DNA from: Sphingomonas sp. AR_OL41
Lineage (GTDB): Bacteria; Pseudomonadota; Alphaproteobacteria; Sphingomonadales; Sphingomonadaceae
Length of the DNA: 38,241 nucleotides
Direction: 5' to 3'
NCBI RefSeq assembly: GCF_029911635.1
Contig: NZ_JARYTI010000045.1
Location: 1-38,241, forward strand
Within the stretch, counting starts at the first letter, position 1. Every line of letters begins with the position of its first letter. Of the stretch, positions 25,242 to 33,555 are shown in pieces. Below the pieces are notes generated by a model, which worked only from the letters and a program-made list of their open reading frames with translations, was not told the DNA's origin and ran no database searches. Position numbers and translations under genes: made by a program.

Positions 25242-27971
25242 TTGAAACCCCGTTCCTTGAAGCCGGTCTGGACATTGACCCGATCGCTGGCGCCGATCGG
25301 CCTGGCCATGGTTCTGGCGGCTGGCGGCAGCGCGGCGCAGGCGCGCAGTGCCAAGACGGCTCCCGTGCGGGTCGATCGGTCGACGCTGGTGCTGGCGGAC
25401 GGCTGGCGCTTTCGCCTCGATCCTGCGGCGAGCGGGCCGGAGCAGCCGGGCTTCGACGATTCGGCCTGGAGCGTGGTCAGCGTCCCGCACACCTGGAACC
25501 GCGTCGGTTATTACCGGTCGGATCCGGCGACCCACCTCAACACCGCGCAATCGGTCGACAAGACGATGGGCGTCGGCTGGTACCGGCTGTCGTTCCGCGC
25601 GCCGGCCGCGTTCAGCGGCAAGCGCGCCTTCCTCCAGTTCGACGCGGCAAGCCGGATCGCGGACGTCTGGCTGAACGGCGTCGCGCTGGGCAAGCACAAG
25701 GGCGGGTTCTCGCGCTTCCGCTTCGACGCGACCGATGCCCTGCGCCCCGACGGCCAGAATGTGCTGGTGGTGAAGGTAGACAACGCCAAGCCCGAGCCTG
25801 GCGCCACGACCGCCGACGTGCTGCCGCTGGCCGGCGATTTCTTCGTCCATGGCGGGCTCTATCGCCCGGTCAGCCTGATCGCGACCGACGCCGTCCACCT
25901 CGACATGCTCGATCACGGCGGCAGCGGTGTCTCGGCCACCACCGTGCAGGTCGCGGGCAAACAGGCCGCGGTGCGGGTCCGCGCCAGCGTGCGCAACGAC
26001 GGTGCCGCCGCGCAGGACGTGCGTGTGGTGGCGCGGCTGGTGGACCGTGCCGGGCGGATCGTGGCAAGCGCGGTGCAGTCGCTGAGCGTGGCAAGGCAGT
26101 CCGGCGCGCAGTCCGACGCGATGCTGCACCTGACGACCGCGCATTTGTGGAACGGCACCGCCGATCCGTACCTCTACAAGCTGGTGGTCGAGATCCAGTC
26201 GGCCGGCGGGCACCGCCTCGACACATGGGGGCAGCCGTTCGGCGTGCGGCAGATGGCGTTCGATCCGGCGCGCGGGTTCCTGCTCAACGGCAGGCCCTAT
26301 GCGCTGCGCGGTGTCGGTTATCACCAGGACCGCGAGGGCAAGGGCTGGGCGATCACGCCGCAGGATGTCGACAGCGACTTCGCGATGCTGCGCGAGATGG
26401 GCGCCAACACCATCCGCCTGACCCATTACCAGCATGGCCAGACCGTCCACGACCTCGCCGACCGCTATGGTTTCGTGCTGTGGGACGAAATACCGCTGGT
26501 TTCGCAATGGACAATCGGCGGCGCTAAGAGCGCCAGCCCGGGATTGCTCGAGAATGCGCGACAACAGCTTGCCGAGGAGATCGCGCAGGACGGCAACCAT
26601 GCCTCGGTCGCGACATGGAGCATCGCCAACGAGGTCGATTTCGGTAACTCGCTACCCGGCTTCGTCTCCGGCTATACGGGCACGCCGCCCGACCCTGCGC
26701 CGATCCTGCACGAGCTCAACGGCCTCGCGCACAGCCTCGATCCGTCACGGCCGACGGCGCTTGCGACGTGCTGCGAGGGACGCCTGTTCGGCGCCGGCGT
26801 GGATGTTCCCATCACCGCGCCACAGGCGGACCTCGGCGGTGCCAACCGCTATTTCGGCTGGTATTACGGCAAGCCCGATGATCTCGGGCCGGCGCTCGAT
26901 GCGATCCATGCCAAACGCCCGACGCAAGCGCTGGCGCTGACCGAATATGGCGCCGGCGGCGCGATCAATATCCACACCGACGACCCGATGGCCACCCCGG
27001 CGGATTCGGGCGGCCGCAAGCAGCCCGAAGAAGTCGAAAGCATGGTCCACGAACGCAACTGGGCCGCGGTCGCCGTGCGGCCATGGTTGTGGGCAAGCTG
27101 GCTGTGGTCGGGCTTCGATTTTGCCAGCACGATCAGGCACGAGGGCGACGCGGAGGACATCAACACCAAGGGCCTGGTCACCTATGACCACAAGACGCGC
27201 AAGGACGCCTATTATTTCTACAAGGCCAACTGGAACGCCGCACCCAGCGTGTACATTACGGGTCGGCGTTACGTAGATCGGGCATACCCGGTCACCGACA
27301 TCAAGGTCTACAGCAACGCGCCGAACACGGCGCTGACCGTCAACGGTCGTGCGATCGGCGTGCGCAGCGATTGCGCCTTGCGGATCTGCGTGTGGAAGGC
27401 GGTGCGTCTGGACGCGGGCCGCAACGTCGTTGCCGCCGAGGGTCGGTTCAAGGGCGCCAAGGTCGCCGATAGCGTGACCTGGACGCTCGATGCGGGCGCG
27501 GCACGCGGCTTCCGCATCGACGCTGGCGCGCTCGTCGCGGCGACGAGCCTGACGGGCCGCTTCGGCTCGGATGCCTTTTTCGATGGCGGCGAGGCAGGTT
27601 CGGTCGACAAACCCGCCGATTACGGCAAACCCGCCACACCGACACCGATCGCCGGCACCGTCGATCGCGACATTGCCGCGACCTACCGGCACGGCAAGTT
27701 CGCCTATCACCTGCCGGTTGCGAACGGCCGCTCCACGGTGCGGCTGACCTTCGTGGAGCCTGGGGCGGCGGCAGCCGAACGGGTGTTCGACGTCAAGGCC
27801 AATGGCGGTGCGGTACTGAGCGATCTCGATATCGCGACATTGGCCGGGGGCGCGCGGGTCGCGCTGCAGCGCAGTTTCGATATCGACGTTCGCGACGGCA
27901 AGCTCGACCTCGCCTTCGAACCAAAGCGCGGCGATGCCATCGTGTCGGCGATCGAGGTGCTGCCGCGTTAA
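25242..27971 (+). CDS. secreted GH2 glycoside hydrolase (beta-galactosidase type) with malectin-like C-terminus
   Basis: The 909-residue protein has a signal peptide (ending AAQARS), a GH2 sugar-binding jelly roll (about 45-215, VPHTWNRVG and WLNGVALGKHKGGFSRF) and an Ig-like domain (220-335). The catalytic TIM barrel runs about 340-645, with acid/base Glu464 (WSIANEVDFG) and nucleophile Glu568 (ALTEYGAGG). A further beta domain and a malectin-like carbohydrate-binding domain follow (about 740-909, RFGSDAFFDGGEAG). The start is TTG 25242 after GAGGGAGA; no ATG fits. It lies 39 bp after the esterase gene, so it is likely the same operon. GH2 includes galactosidases, glucuronidases and mannosidases; the specificity cannot be read here. 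Confidence 0.92.
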   Translation: MKPRSLKPVWTLTRSLAPIGLAMVLAAGGSAAQARSAKTAPVRVDRSTLVLADGWRFRLDPAASGPEQPGFDDSAWSVVSVPHTWNRVGYYRSDPATHLNTAQSVDKTMGVGWYRLSFRAPAAFSGKRAFLQFDAASRIADVWLNGVALGKHKGGFSRFRFDATDALRPDGQNVLVVKVDNAKPEPGATTADVLPLAGDFFVHGGLYRPVSLIATDAVHLDMLDHGGSGVSATTVQVAGKQAAVRVRASVRNDGAAAQDVRVVARLVDRAGRIVASAVQSLSVARQSGAQSDAMLHLTTAHLWNGTADPYLYKLVVEIQSAGGHRLDTWGQPFGVRQMAFDPARGFLLNGRPYALRGVGYHQDREGKGWAITPQDVDSDFAMLREMGANTIRLTHYQHGQTVHDLADRYGFVLWDEIPLVSQWTIGGAKSASPGLLENARQQLAEEIAQDGNHASVATWSIANEVDFGNSLPGFVSGYTGTPPDPAPILHELNGLAHSLDPSRPTALATCCEGRLFGAGVDVPITAPQADLGGANRYFGWYYGKPDDLGPALDAIHAKRPTQALALTEYGAGGAINIHTDDPMATPADSGGRKQPEEVESMVHERNWAAVAVRPWLWASWLWSGFDFASTIRHEGDAEDINTKGLVTYDHKTRKDAYYFYKANWNAAPSVYITGRRYVDRAYPVTDIKVYSNAPNTALTVNGRAIGVRSDCALRICVWKAVRLDAGRNVVAAEGRFKGAKVADSVTWTLDAGAARGFRIDAGALVAATSLTGRFGSDAFFDGGEAGSVDKPADYGKPATPTPIAGTVDRDIAATYRHGKFAYHLPVANGRSTVRLTFVEPGAAAAERVFDVKANGGAVLSDLDIATLAGGARVALQRSFDIDVRDGKLDLAFEPKRGDAIVSAIEVLPR

Positions 27972-28014
27972 GGTGGCCTGTGGCTCCTTAAGCGGCACGA
28001 TCAGCTGCGGGGTT

Positions 28015-28938
28015 TCACCTCGCGGCCTTGGGGGGAAGGCTGGCGCGGTTCGCAGCGGCCTTCAACTGTGCGCGTAACCAGCACAGCCCGGCATCGTTCG
28101 TTCGCGCCGAATGATGCTGCATCATCTCGTTCATCGCCGGCAACGGGATCGGGCATTCGGCTACCGCCAGGGCGAGCGGAACACGCAGCAGGTTGGCCAG
28201 CCTTTCGTGCATCAAGGCAAGGCGGCTGGTGTTGCGCAGCATCCACGGCGCCTGGATGAACGACGGTGCGATAATCTCGATGCGACGACGGTCGCCGCTC
28301 GTCCGAAGCGCGGCCTCGATGAAGGACGGTTCGCCCTGGATCTGGACGCTGACATGGCCGCAACCGAAAAAGTCCTCGACCGACAAGGGCCCGTGCAGCA
28401 CGGGATTGCTCGTGCAGCCGACGACGACGTGGCGCTCGACGAACAGTTGCTCGCTGGGATGGTCGGGAACGAGAAACTGTTCCGGCGTCAGCATCAGGTC
28501 GAGGTCGCCTTCTTCCATCGCCTTGCTGCTGGAAGGATCCGGTGAGCGCACTTCCACCTCGATCGAAGGCGCATCGACCTGCAGCTTTTCGAGCATGGGG
28601 GCGATGAGCACCGTGGTGATGTAATCCGACGCGGCAATCTTGAACCGCCGATTGGATGACATCGGCTCGAACGATGTGGACGAGGCGATCAGGCTGCGCA
28701 GATTCTGCACCACCGCCGCAATTTCGGGCGCGAGCGCCAGCGCGCGGGCGGTCGGGATCATCTTCTTGCCGTGTTGCGCAAGGATGTCGTCGTTCAGCGC
28801 CTCGCGCAGCCGCTTGAGCGCAGCGCTCATCGCCGATTGGGTCAGGTTGAGCCGTCGCGCCGCCTCTGTGACGTTGCGTTCCGCCAACAACGCATCGAAA
28901 GCGATCAGCAGGTTGAGGTCGAAATTGTCCAGTCGCAT
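28015..28938 (-). CDS. LysR-type transcriptional regulator (NodD-like branch)
   Basis: The 307-residue regulator opens with the LysR winged helix: FDLNLLIAFDALLAERNVTEAARRLNLTQSAMSAALKRLREAL (read as consecutive motifs), then LAQHGKKMIPT. The effector-binding domain follows (about 90-300). The N-terminal pattern is that of the NodD/PcpR-like branch, which responds to aromatic or other small inducers. It converges on the GH2 gene, with 43 bp between stops, and diverges from the decayed esterase at 28987. LysR genes usually control the divergent neighbour, so its original target may be the lost esterase gene; control of the glycoside locus is also possible. Confidence 0.92.
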   Translation of the reverse strand: MRLDNFDLNLLIAFDALLAERNVTEAARRLNLTQSAMSAALKRLREALNDDILAQHGKKMIPTARALALAPEIAAVVQNLRSLIASSTSFEPMSSNRRFKIAASDYITTVLIAPMLEKLQVDAPSIEVEVRSPDPSSSKAMEEGDLDLMLTPEQFLVPDHPSEQLFVERHVVVGCTSNPVLHGPLSVEDFFGCGHVSVQIQGEPSFIEAALRTSGDRRRIEIIAPSFIQAPWMLRNTSRLALMHERLANLLRVPLALAVAECPIPLPAMNEMMQHHSARTNDAGLCWLRAQLKAAANRASLPPKAAR

Positions 28939-28986
28939 CCATCGATCCCGTTTGTGGTTGTCTAGTGAAAGCTATGCGTTGGCGCA

Positions 28987-29406
28987 ATGAATCCGCCGGT
29001 TATCGGCAATGGTACTGGCCTCACGTCGAAGCGCGACGGAGAGAGGCACTTCACCATGCCAGCCTGCTGGCAAACGCCGTCCTTCTGGCCGGCGATTCCG
29101 GACACCGCGGCGGAACGGCACTTCTCCGGCCAGATGCTCGATTACTGGACCGGATTTGCCCGCAACGGCACGCCGATCTCGGCCAATGGCCCGGCCAGGC
29201 AACCCTTCGGCACGGCGAGCGCGTTCATGCACTTCGGCGTCACGCCGAGCGCGTCGAGCGGCTTCATGCCGGGCATGTACGCGCTGCATGAGCAGGTGAT
29301 GTGCCGCCGCCGCGCCGAGGGCAGCCAGTCCTGGACGTGGCGCACGGGGAGCAGCGCACCGGTGCTCCCGGCGCCGAATCCTGCCTGCACGGCGGAGCGC
29401 TTTTGA
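28987..29406 (+). pseudogene. C-terminal remnant of a type B carboxylesterase
   Basis: The 139-codon frame encodes only the last part of a carboxylesterase: HFSGQMLDYWTGFARNGTP, a Phe/Met-rich segment, then PGMYALHEQVMCRRRAEG with a WTWRTG tail. The core with the GxSxG elbow, Glu and His is missing, and the first 30 residues match nothing in the family. It has no ribosome binding site of note. The gene was probably truncated by a deletion or rearrangement that placed the LysR gene beside it. It is not a fragment of the intact esterase at 23571, whose C-terminus is clearly different. Confidence 0.65.
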
Positions 29407-29559
29407 CGCGGTTGGGCTACTACCCGAACGGCCGCGTTGCGGGGCGCGAACCGGTGATTTTTCGTAGGAAATCGTTGCCGGTTTCGCGAGCGGGCCGTTA
29501 TGCTTCGCCCGACTGACATCATGTGAAGGTTGCCGGTGGGGCACGGCGTGGCGGGGGAA

Positions 29560-30138
29560 ATGGTGAAGCGATCTCATAGGCGGGTGCAGATCGCCGGCGC
29601 GCTGTTGCTGGTCGTCGCCGCACGATCCGCCCATGCGCAATCCGCTCCCGCCACGGCGGCGATCGGCCCCGAGGCGATCGCCGCGCCGTCGCTCGACTTC
29701 GCCGAGCAGCCCGACATGGTCAAAGGCTATGACCGGTATTTCTATTTCCATCGCGAAGCGACAAGCTTTGCCGAGGCGCTGGCCGATCTCGAGGAATGCG
29801 ATGGCTATGCCCGCGGCCTTGCCTATCGGATCAAGCCCAATCCCGACGATCCGCTGGTCAAAAACACGCTGTTCGGTCCCGTCTTCGAGGCAATCGGCGC
29901 GCGTCTGTCGGATCGGCTGTTCGGCGTGCCGGAACGGCGCAAGGCGCGGCGGATCAACATGCGGGTGTGTATGGGGTATAAGGGCTATCACCGTTACGGC
30001 TTGCCCCAGGCGATCTGGCAGTCGTTCAATTTCGACGATGCCGCGACGGCACCGGCCGAGCAGGACCGCGAGAAGATGCTGATGCAGCAAGCCAGGGTCG
30101 CCTCCGGCCCGCACCCGACCAGGCCGGCGCTCAACTGA
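29560..30138 (+). CDS. secreted protein of unknown function
   Basis: I do not recognise a named family. The protein (about 192 residues) has a clear signal peptide, VKRSHRRVQIAGALLLVVAA ending AHAQ. The mature part is rich in Tyr and Arg, with EECDGYARGL, GPVFEAIGARLSDRLFG, NMRVCMGYKGYHRYGLP and a Trp/Phe motif near the end. Cys in the two motifs could form a disulfide in the periplasm. The start is uncertain: ATG 29560 and GTG 29563 sit close to GGGGGA, and GTG 29536 has AAGG at 6 nt. The stop overlaps the start of the next gene (TGATG), so the two secreted proteins are translationally coupled and likely cooperate. Confidence 0.65.
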   Translation: MVKRSHRRVQIAGALLLVVAARSAHAQSAPATAAIGPEAIAAPSLDFAEQPDMVKGYDRYFYFHREATSFAEALADLEECDGYARGLAYRIKPNPDDPLVKNTLFGPVFEAIGARLSDRLFGVPERRKARRINMRVCMGYKGYHRYGLPQAIWQSFNFDDAATAPAEQDREKMLMQQARVASGPHPTRPALN

Positions 30139-30893
30139 TGCGTTTCCTGTTGGCCGCCTTTGCCCTTCTGTCCGCGTTGCCGGTCGGCGCGTTGGCGAAG
30201 GAGGTCGATTATGCCGAGCATGTCACCGGCAGCGGCCCCGTCACGATCGATCCGGCCAAGGCGTACATCGCCTTTCGCATCCTGCAGAAAAGCGAATTTC
30301 GTTTCGAGCGGCTGCCCTCGGAAGAGGAAATCGCGCAATATCGGCGTGACCGCGACGCCGCGCTGGAGCTCTACAAGAAGAAGAAATCCGATGGCGCCGG
30401 TTTCGAATTCGATCCGCTCGAAGCCCGCTTCGCGGTCAACACGAATCTCGGCAAGATCTTCGACAAGCAGGGCGCGCACCTCGTCTATCTGATCGCGGTC
30501 AAGCCGGGCACCTATGTCCTGTATGGCCATATGTGGCAGGACGGCCCGGGCGATATGGAAACCTGCTTCTGCATGGGGACGGTCAAGTTCGCCGCCGCCG
30601 CCGGCAAGGTGGCCGACCTCGGGCGCATCCGCATGCCCGATGACTGGGATCTGCCCGCGCCGCCGCCCAACCCCGCCGGCATATTGCCGTTCGTCCTTGT
30701 GCCGCCGGAGGCGCCGCTGCAGCCCGCCGGGCGCCTGCAAGGCCTCCCGGTCGAGCCGGCTGTTTTTCGCGCCATGGACAAGATGCCGAATTCGTTCGGC
30801 GTGGTCATCGACCGGCTTTTCCCCATCCCCGGCGTGCTGGCGTACGACCGCGACAAGGTGATCGATCTGCAGGGCCCGGCTCCGGCGCGGTGA
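30138..30893 (+). CDS. secreted protein of unknown function, coupled to the preceding gene
   Basis: The 251-residue protein has a signal peptide ending PVGALAK. The mature protein looks like a beta-rich domain: AYIAFRILQKSEFRFERL, LVYLIAVKPGTYVLYGHM and ETCFCMGTVKFAAAAGKVADLG. An Arg/Lys-rich helix (EEIAQYRRDRDAALELYKKK) is inserted. It ends with a Pro-rich stretch (PAPPPNPAGILPFVLVPP) and a low-complexity tail. No catalytic motif is apparent. Its ATG overlaps the stop of the preceding gene, which indicates a two-gene unit of envelope proteins. I cannot assign a function. Confidence 0.7.
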   Translation: MRFLLAAFALLSALPVGALAKEVDYAEHVTGSGPVTIDPAKAYIAFRILQKSEFRFERLPSEEEIAQYRRDRDAALELYKKKKSDGAGFEFDPLEARFAVNTNLGKIFDKQGAHLVYLIAVKPGTYVLYGHMWQDGPGDMETCFCMGTVKFAAAAGKVADLGRIRMPDDWDLPAPPPNPAGILPFVLVPPEAPLQPAGRLQGLPVEPAVFRAMDKMPNSFGVVIDRLFPIPGVLAYDRDKVIDLQGPAPAR

Positions 30894-30948
30894 TAGCGAC
30901 CGCGCCGCTATAGCCGCGCCGCGCACTTTCGGGCATTCGTGTCACCCT

Positions 30949-31287
30949 ATGGCCCGCAAGCATTCAAAACATGGTCCCTATGTCGACCTGGACCCCGAGG
31001 AGGAGGCGCCGGCGGCGCCCGTCGCATGCTGGCTGTGCGAGCGCCCGACGGGCAAGACCATCGTCTGGCACCATCCCGTCCCCAAGAGCCGCGGCGGGCG
31101 CGACGTCGTGCCGATGCACCCGATCTGCCAGCAAACGCTGATGGCCAATTTCAGCAATGCCGAACTGCAGCGCTACGGCATGGATGTCGCGCTCCTGCTC
31201 GCCAACCCCAATGTCCGCAAGTTCGTCGACTGGGTGGCGAAGAAGGACCCCGATTTCACCGCGACCACGGCGAAGAAGCAACGCTGA
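30949..31287 (+). CDS. small HNH-fold protein with altered histidines
   Basis: The 112-residue protein has CWLCERPTGKTIVWHH (Cys27, Cys30, His41, His42), PVPKSRGGRD and MHPICQQTLMANFSNAEL. This is the framework of small HNH nucleases that usually read CxxC, HH-PKxxGG, then ICH..IHA. Here the His expected after Cys60 is Gln61 and the His four residues later is Met65, so one metal or zinc ligand set appears lost. It may be a catalytically weak or inactive HNH, or use other ligands. No methylase or other restriction partner is nearby. The fold assignment is by motif; the missing histidines are seen directly, judged against remembered family sequences. Confidence 0.75.
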   Translation: MARKHSKHGPYVDLDPEEEAPAAPVACWLCERPTGKTIVWHHPVPKSRGGRDVVPMHPICQQTLMANFSNAELQRYGMDVALLLANPNVRKFVDWVAKKDPDFTATTAKKQR

Positions 31288-31483
31288 GCGGGCGGCGCAC
31301 TGCCAGAGGGGCGGGCGGCGAAACGAACATTCACCCAGTCGAGGACCAGCGGCGCTAAGCCTTGATCGCAATACCCGCGCTTGGGCCACTCAGGAACAAC
31401 GCATGGCCGCGACCCGAGCAGCATCCGCAGGCGGTGGTGCCCGGCTTGTCCGAACGGTAATCCCACATCTTCCGGACGTTGAG

Positions 31484-32653
31484 TCAATCGCTTGCCGAAC
31501 CATATCGTCGCGCGATCCGTCTTGCGCGTTGCGGAATCGGCTTGGTCGGGTCGAGCTGCACGAGCTTCGCTCCGGTGGGTCTCATCACCGCTACGGCCGC
31601 CGGCCAGTTTCGATCCGACAGCGCAATGAACACCGTTATTTTCGAGAGTGACCGATCCGGTAGCTTTGACGCGACCTTGCCTAAAACCATCAAAAGGTTG
31701 GTCTCGGAGAGCGACGCCAGCGCAACCTTGTCGGCGTAGCTTTCGGTCAACGCATCGTGCACCCATGTCTCGGATACTGCATCGTCATCTGCACTTGGCA
31801 GACGAAGGACCGTCGTGGACGTGGTTTCATCGTCGCCAAGCAGTCGGCCAACCGCCTCGCGAAGGTAGCCGTGCCATTCAAGCTCCGCATTAATTTTTGG
31901 GCCGAGCAAAGGAGCAATGAAAGCAGCCTTTTCGGCCGCCTCGTTGGCAATTTTTGCAGAGAGAACCTTGCGTCCTGTTGCCAGCGCGACGTTCCAGGCT
32001 GCCGGATCGCGGGGCGAGACGCTTCCGTCGGAGAGATCGACCGATATGTCTATCGTGGCGGGATCGGAAACGATTTCCCCGGAAGGAATTACGACAGGAA
32101 TGACTACCTGCCGACCATCGGGAGAGAAGCGTGGAGCGCCCCGCCAGTGAAGAGAGCTAACCGAATGGGGTAGCGCCTTGATGTAGTCGACCGGGACGAT
32201 GTCGGACAGGGCGAGTGCGCGAATCAACCTTCCCCCTGCGCCGTAGACTACCACGACGTTCGGCCCATAGCCCGTGCCATGCCAATTATCGAATGTTACA
32301 GCGTATGCGCCGTCATCTCGAACGAGGGCCGCTACCGGCGCGACATCGTTTGCAATTTTGTGGTCCCAGACCAACTGCCAATGCTTGTCTATCAGACGTT
32401 CGAGTCGCGCTTTTGCAATCGGCGTTCCGCCCTTCTTCTGTCCGGCCGGATCGGTCTTTCTGACCTTGTCCTCGAAATAGCCAAGCTGGCTTTGAAGATC
32501 GCGCGGGGTCACGATGACGCGAGCGTTGCCGGCGCAGGAGGTGTAGGTGGTGGTCGTGGGCAACATCCAGCTGTCGGCACATGACGGCGCGGGCGTGACT
32601 GAAACCAGGATTGTAGCCAGAGCCAACAATCCGAAAACCCACGACATTCTCAT
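31484..32653 (-). CDS. secreted protein of unknown function, lower GC
   Basis: The 389-residue protein has a signal peptide (MRMSWVFGLLALATILVSV ending PSCADS). The N-terminal half of the mature region holds beta-strand repeats resembling propeller blades: YAVTFDNWHGTGYGPNVVVVYG, RLIRALALSDIVP and APRFSPDGRQVVIPV. The C-terminal half is mixed and ends basic (QRARRIARRYGSASD). No named family is recognised. ATG 32653 follows AAGGG at 7 nt and was preferred to an ATG at 32683. Sampled 60-bp stretches of this gene are about 47-52 percent GC, well below the neighbours, which suggests transfer or relaxed codon selection. Confidence 0.75.
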   Translation of the reverse strand: MRMSWVFGLLALATILVSVTPAPSCADSWMLPTTTTYTSCAGNARVIVTPRDLQSQLGYFEDKVRKTDPAGQKKGGTPIAKARLERLIDKHWQLVWDHKIANDVAPVAALVRDDGAYAVTFDNWHGTGYGPNVVVVYGAGGRLIRALALSDIVPVDYIKALPHSVSSLHWRGAPRFSPDGRQVVIPVVIPSGEIVSDPATIDISVDLSDGSVSPRDPAAWNVALATGRKVLSAKIANEAAEKAAFIAPLLGPKINAELEWHGYLREAVGRLLGDDETTSTTVLRLPSADDDAVSETWVHDALTESYADKVALASLSETNLLMVLGKVASKLPDRSLSKITVFIALSDRNWPAAVAVMRPTGAKLVQLDPTKPIPQRARRIARRYGSASD

Positions 32654-32755
32654 TGAATTACCCTTCGAGATACATAGTATCATACCCCAAGAAAAATACG
32701 CAATCCCGGTCCCGTTGAAAAACCGCGCCCGATGAACGTCGCGTAACCCACGCCT

Positions 32756-33298
32756 TCACCCCACCGCATCCCCCCGCACCACCACTGTCCCGGTGGTCAC
32801 ATCCATGATCAGATCGTCGTCGAACGACGCATCGGGCGATCGCCGATAATGCTTGCGCTCCAGCGCGTTGTAGATCGCCGCCTGCGCGGCGAGCTGCTCG
32901 CGCTCCGTCTCGCGCACGATCTGCGTGAAGCGATACTGCGCCAGCCGGTTACCGCTCAGCGCCGCCCGACCCATCGCGCGCCACACCGCCTCGTTGAGCG
33001 GCATTTCCTGCGTCACGCCATCCTCCTTGAAGGTCACCAGCGCGTAGGCGTGGGTCAGGATCATCGTTCTTGTCGGCTCGTCGGCGCCGAGCAGTCGGTC
33101 GCCGCGCGATCCGCTCGCGCGCGCCTTGGGCGGTCGTCCCGCCGGGTTGCCCGACTGGCCCTTGCGCCAGCGCTGCGCCGGCGGTGGCGTGCCGCCCTTC
33201 CTGCCGCCGGGGGCGTTGGCATGACCGACGGCGGCATCGCTGGGGGGCGGTTCATGCGCTTCCGGTCCACGCAGTGATTCACTTTGGTCATATTCCAT
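32756..33298 (-). CDS. DUF5681 domain protein, copy 2
   Basis: The 180-residue paralogue of the gene at 494-1015 has the signature RWRKGQSGNPAGRPPK (about 43-58), GDRLLGADEPTRTM, then a helical region with AALSGNRLAQYRFTQIVRETEREQ in motif order. It ends YRRSPDASFDDDLIMD and GTVVVRGD. Both start with an SES-containing acidic N-terminus. Its upstream region carries the same conserved block and an expanded five-site repeat array. It is on the same strand as copy 1 and about 32 kb away. Function unknown; the basic signature and the repeat arrays make a DNA-binding, perhaps self-regulating, role an inference worth testing. Confidence 0.85.
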   Translation of the reverse strand: MEYDQSESLRGPEAHEPPPSDAAVGHANAPGGRKGGTPPPAQRWRKGQSGNPAGRPPKARASGSRGDRLLGADEPTRTMILTHAYALVTFKEDGVTQEMPLNEAVWRAMGRAALSGNRLAQYRFTQIVRETEREQLAAQAAIYNALERKHYRRSPDASFDDDLIMDVTTGTVVVRGDAVG

Positions 33299-33329
33299 GG
33301 CTTGTCCTCAGCCGATGTTGAACCCGGCT

Positions 33330-33368
33330 GCCCTCACACCAGAATTCGCGCGACCGTTGAATCATGCC
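33330..33368 (-). promoter_or_regulatory. conserved upstream block, DUF5681 copy 2
   Basis: This is the counterpart of the block at 1044-1083, with the same GAATTCGCG and GTTGAATCA cores. It starts 32 bp upstream of the start codon and probably contains the promoter of the minus-strand gene. Confidence 0.6.
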
Positions 33369-33392
33369 GTGCGTCGCCGCGCCGCTCCGCGC

Positions 33393-33472
33393 TCTGTTAT
33401 CGCCCCTGTTACGGCCTCTGTTCCGGCGCCGACGCGCCCTGTTCCGCACCCCTTGCCGCTCTGTTATGTTGG
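33393..33472 (-). repeat. five-site YCTGTT direct-repeat array upstream of DUF5681 copy 2
   Basis: YCTGTT starts at 33393, 33405, 33417, 33438 and 33460, so the spacings are 12, 12, 21 and 22 bp. The first and last continue as AT. The last continues as ATGTTGGA, exactly as in the array at 1086-1154. All sites have the same orientation and roughly helical-turn spacing. Confidence 0.65.
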
Positions 33473-33555
33473 ATCGCTGAAATCCCACAGGCTATTGAAG
33501 TTGCAGAACAATAGGGCAGGGGGCTGGTCCGGGGCACCCGCAAGAAAGATCGTCG

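Noticed and set aside
494..33298. The two DUF5681 copies as ends of a composite mobile element
   Set aside because: They are clearly diverged, the DNA between them holds housekeeping genes (lepA, tRNA-Pro), and no transposase or integrase is present.
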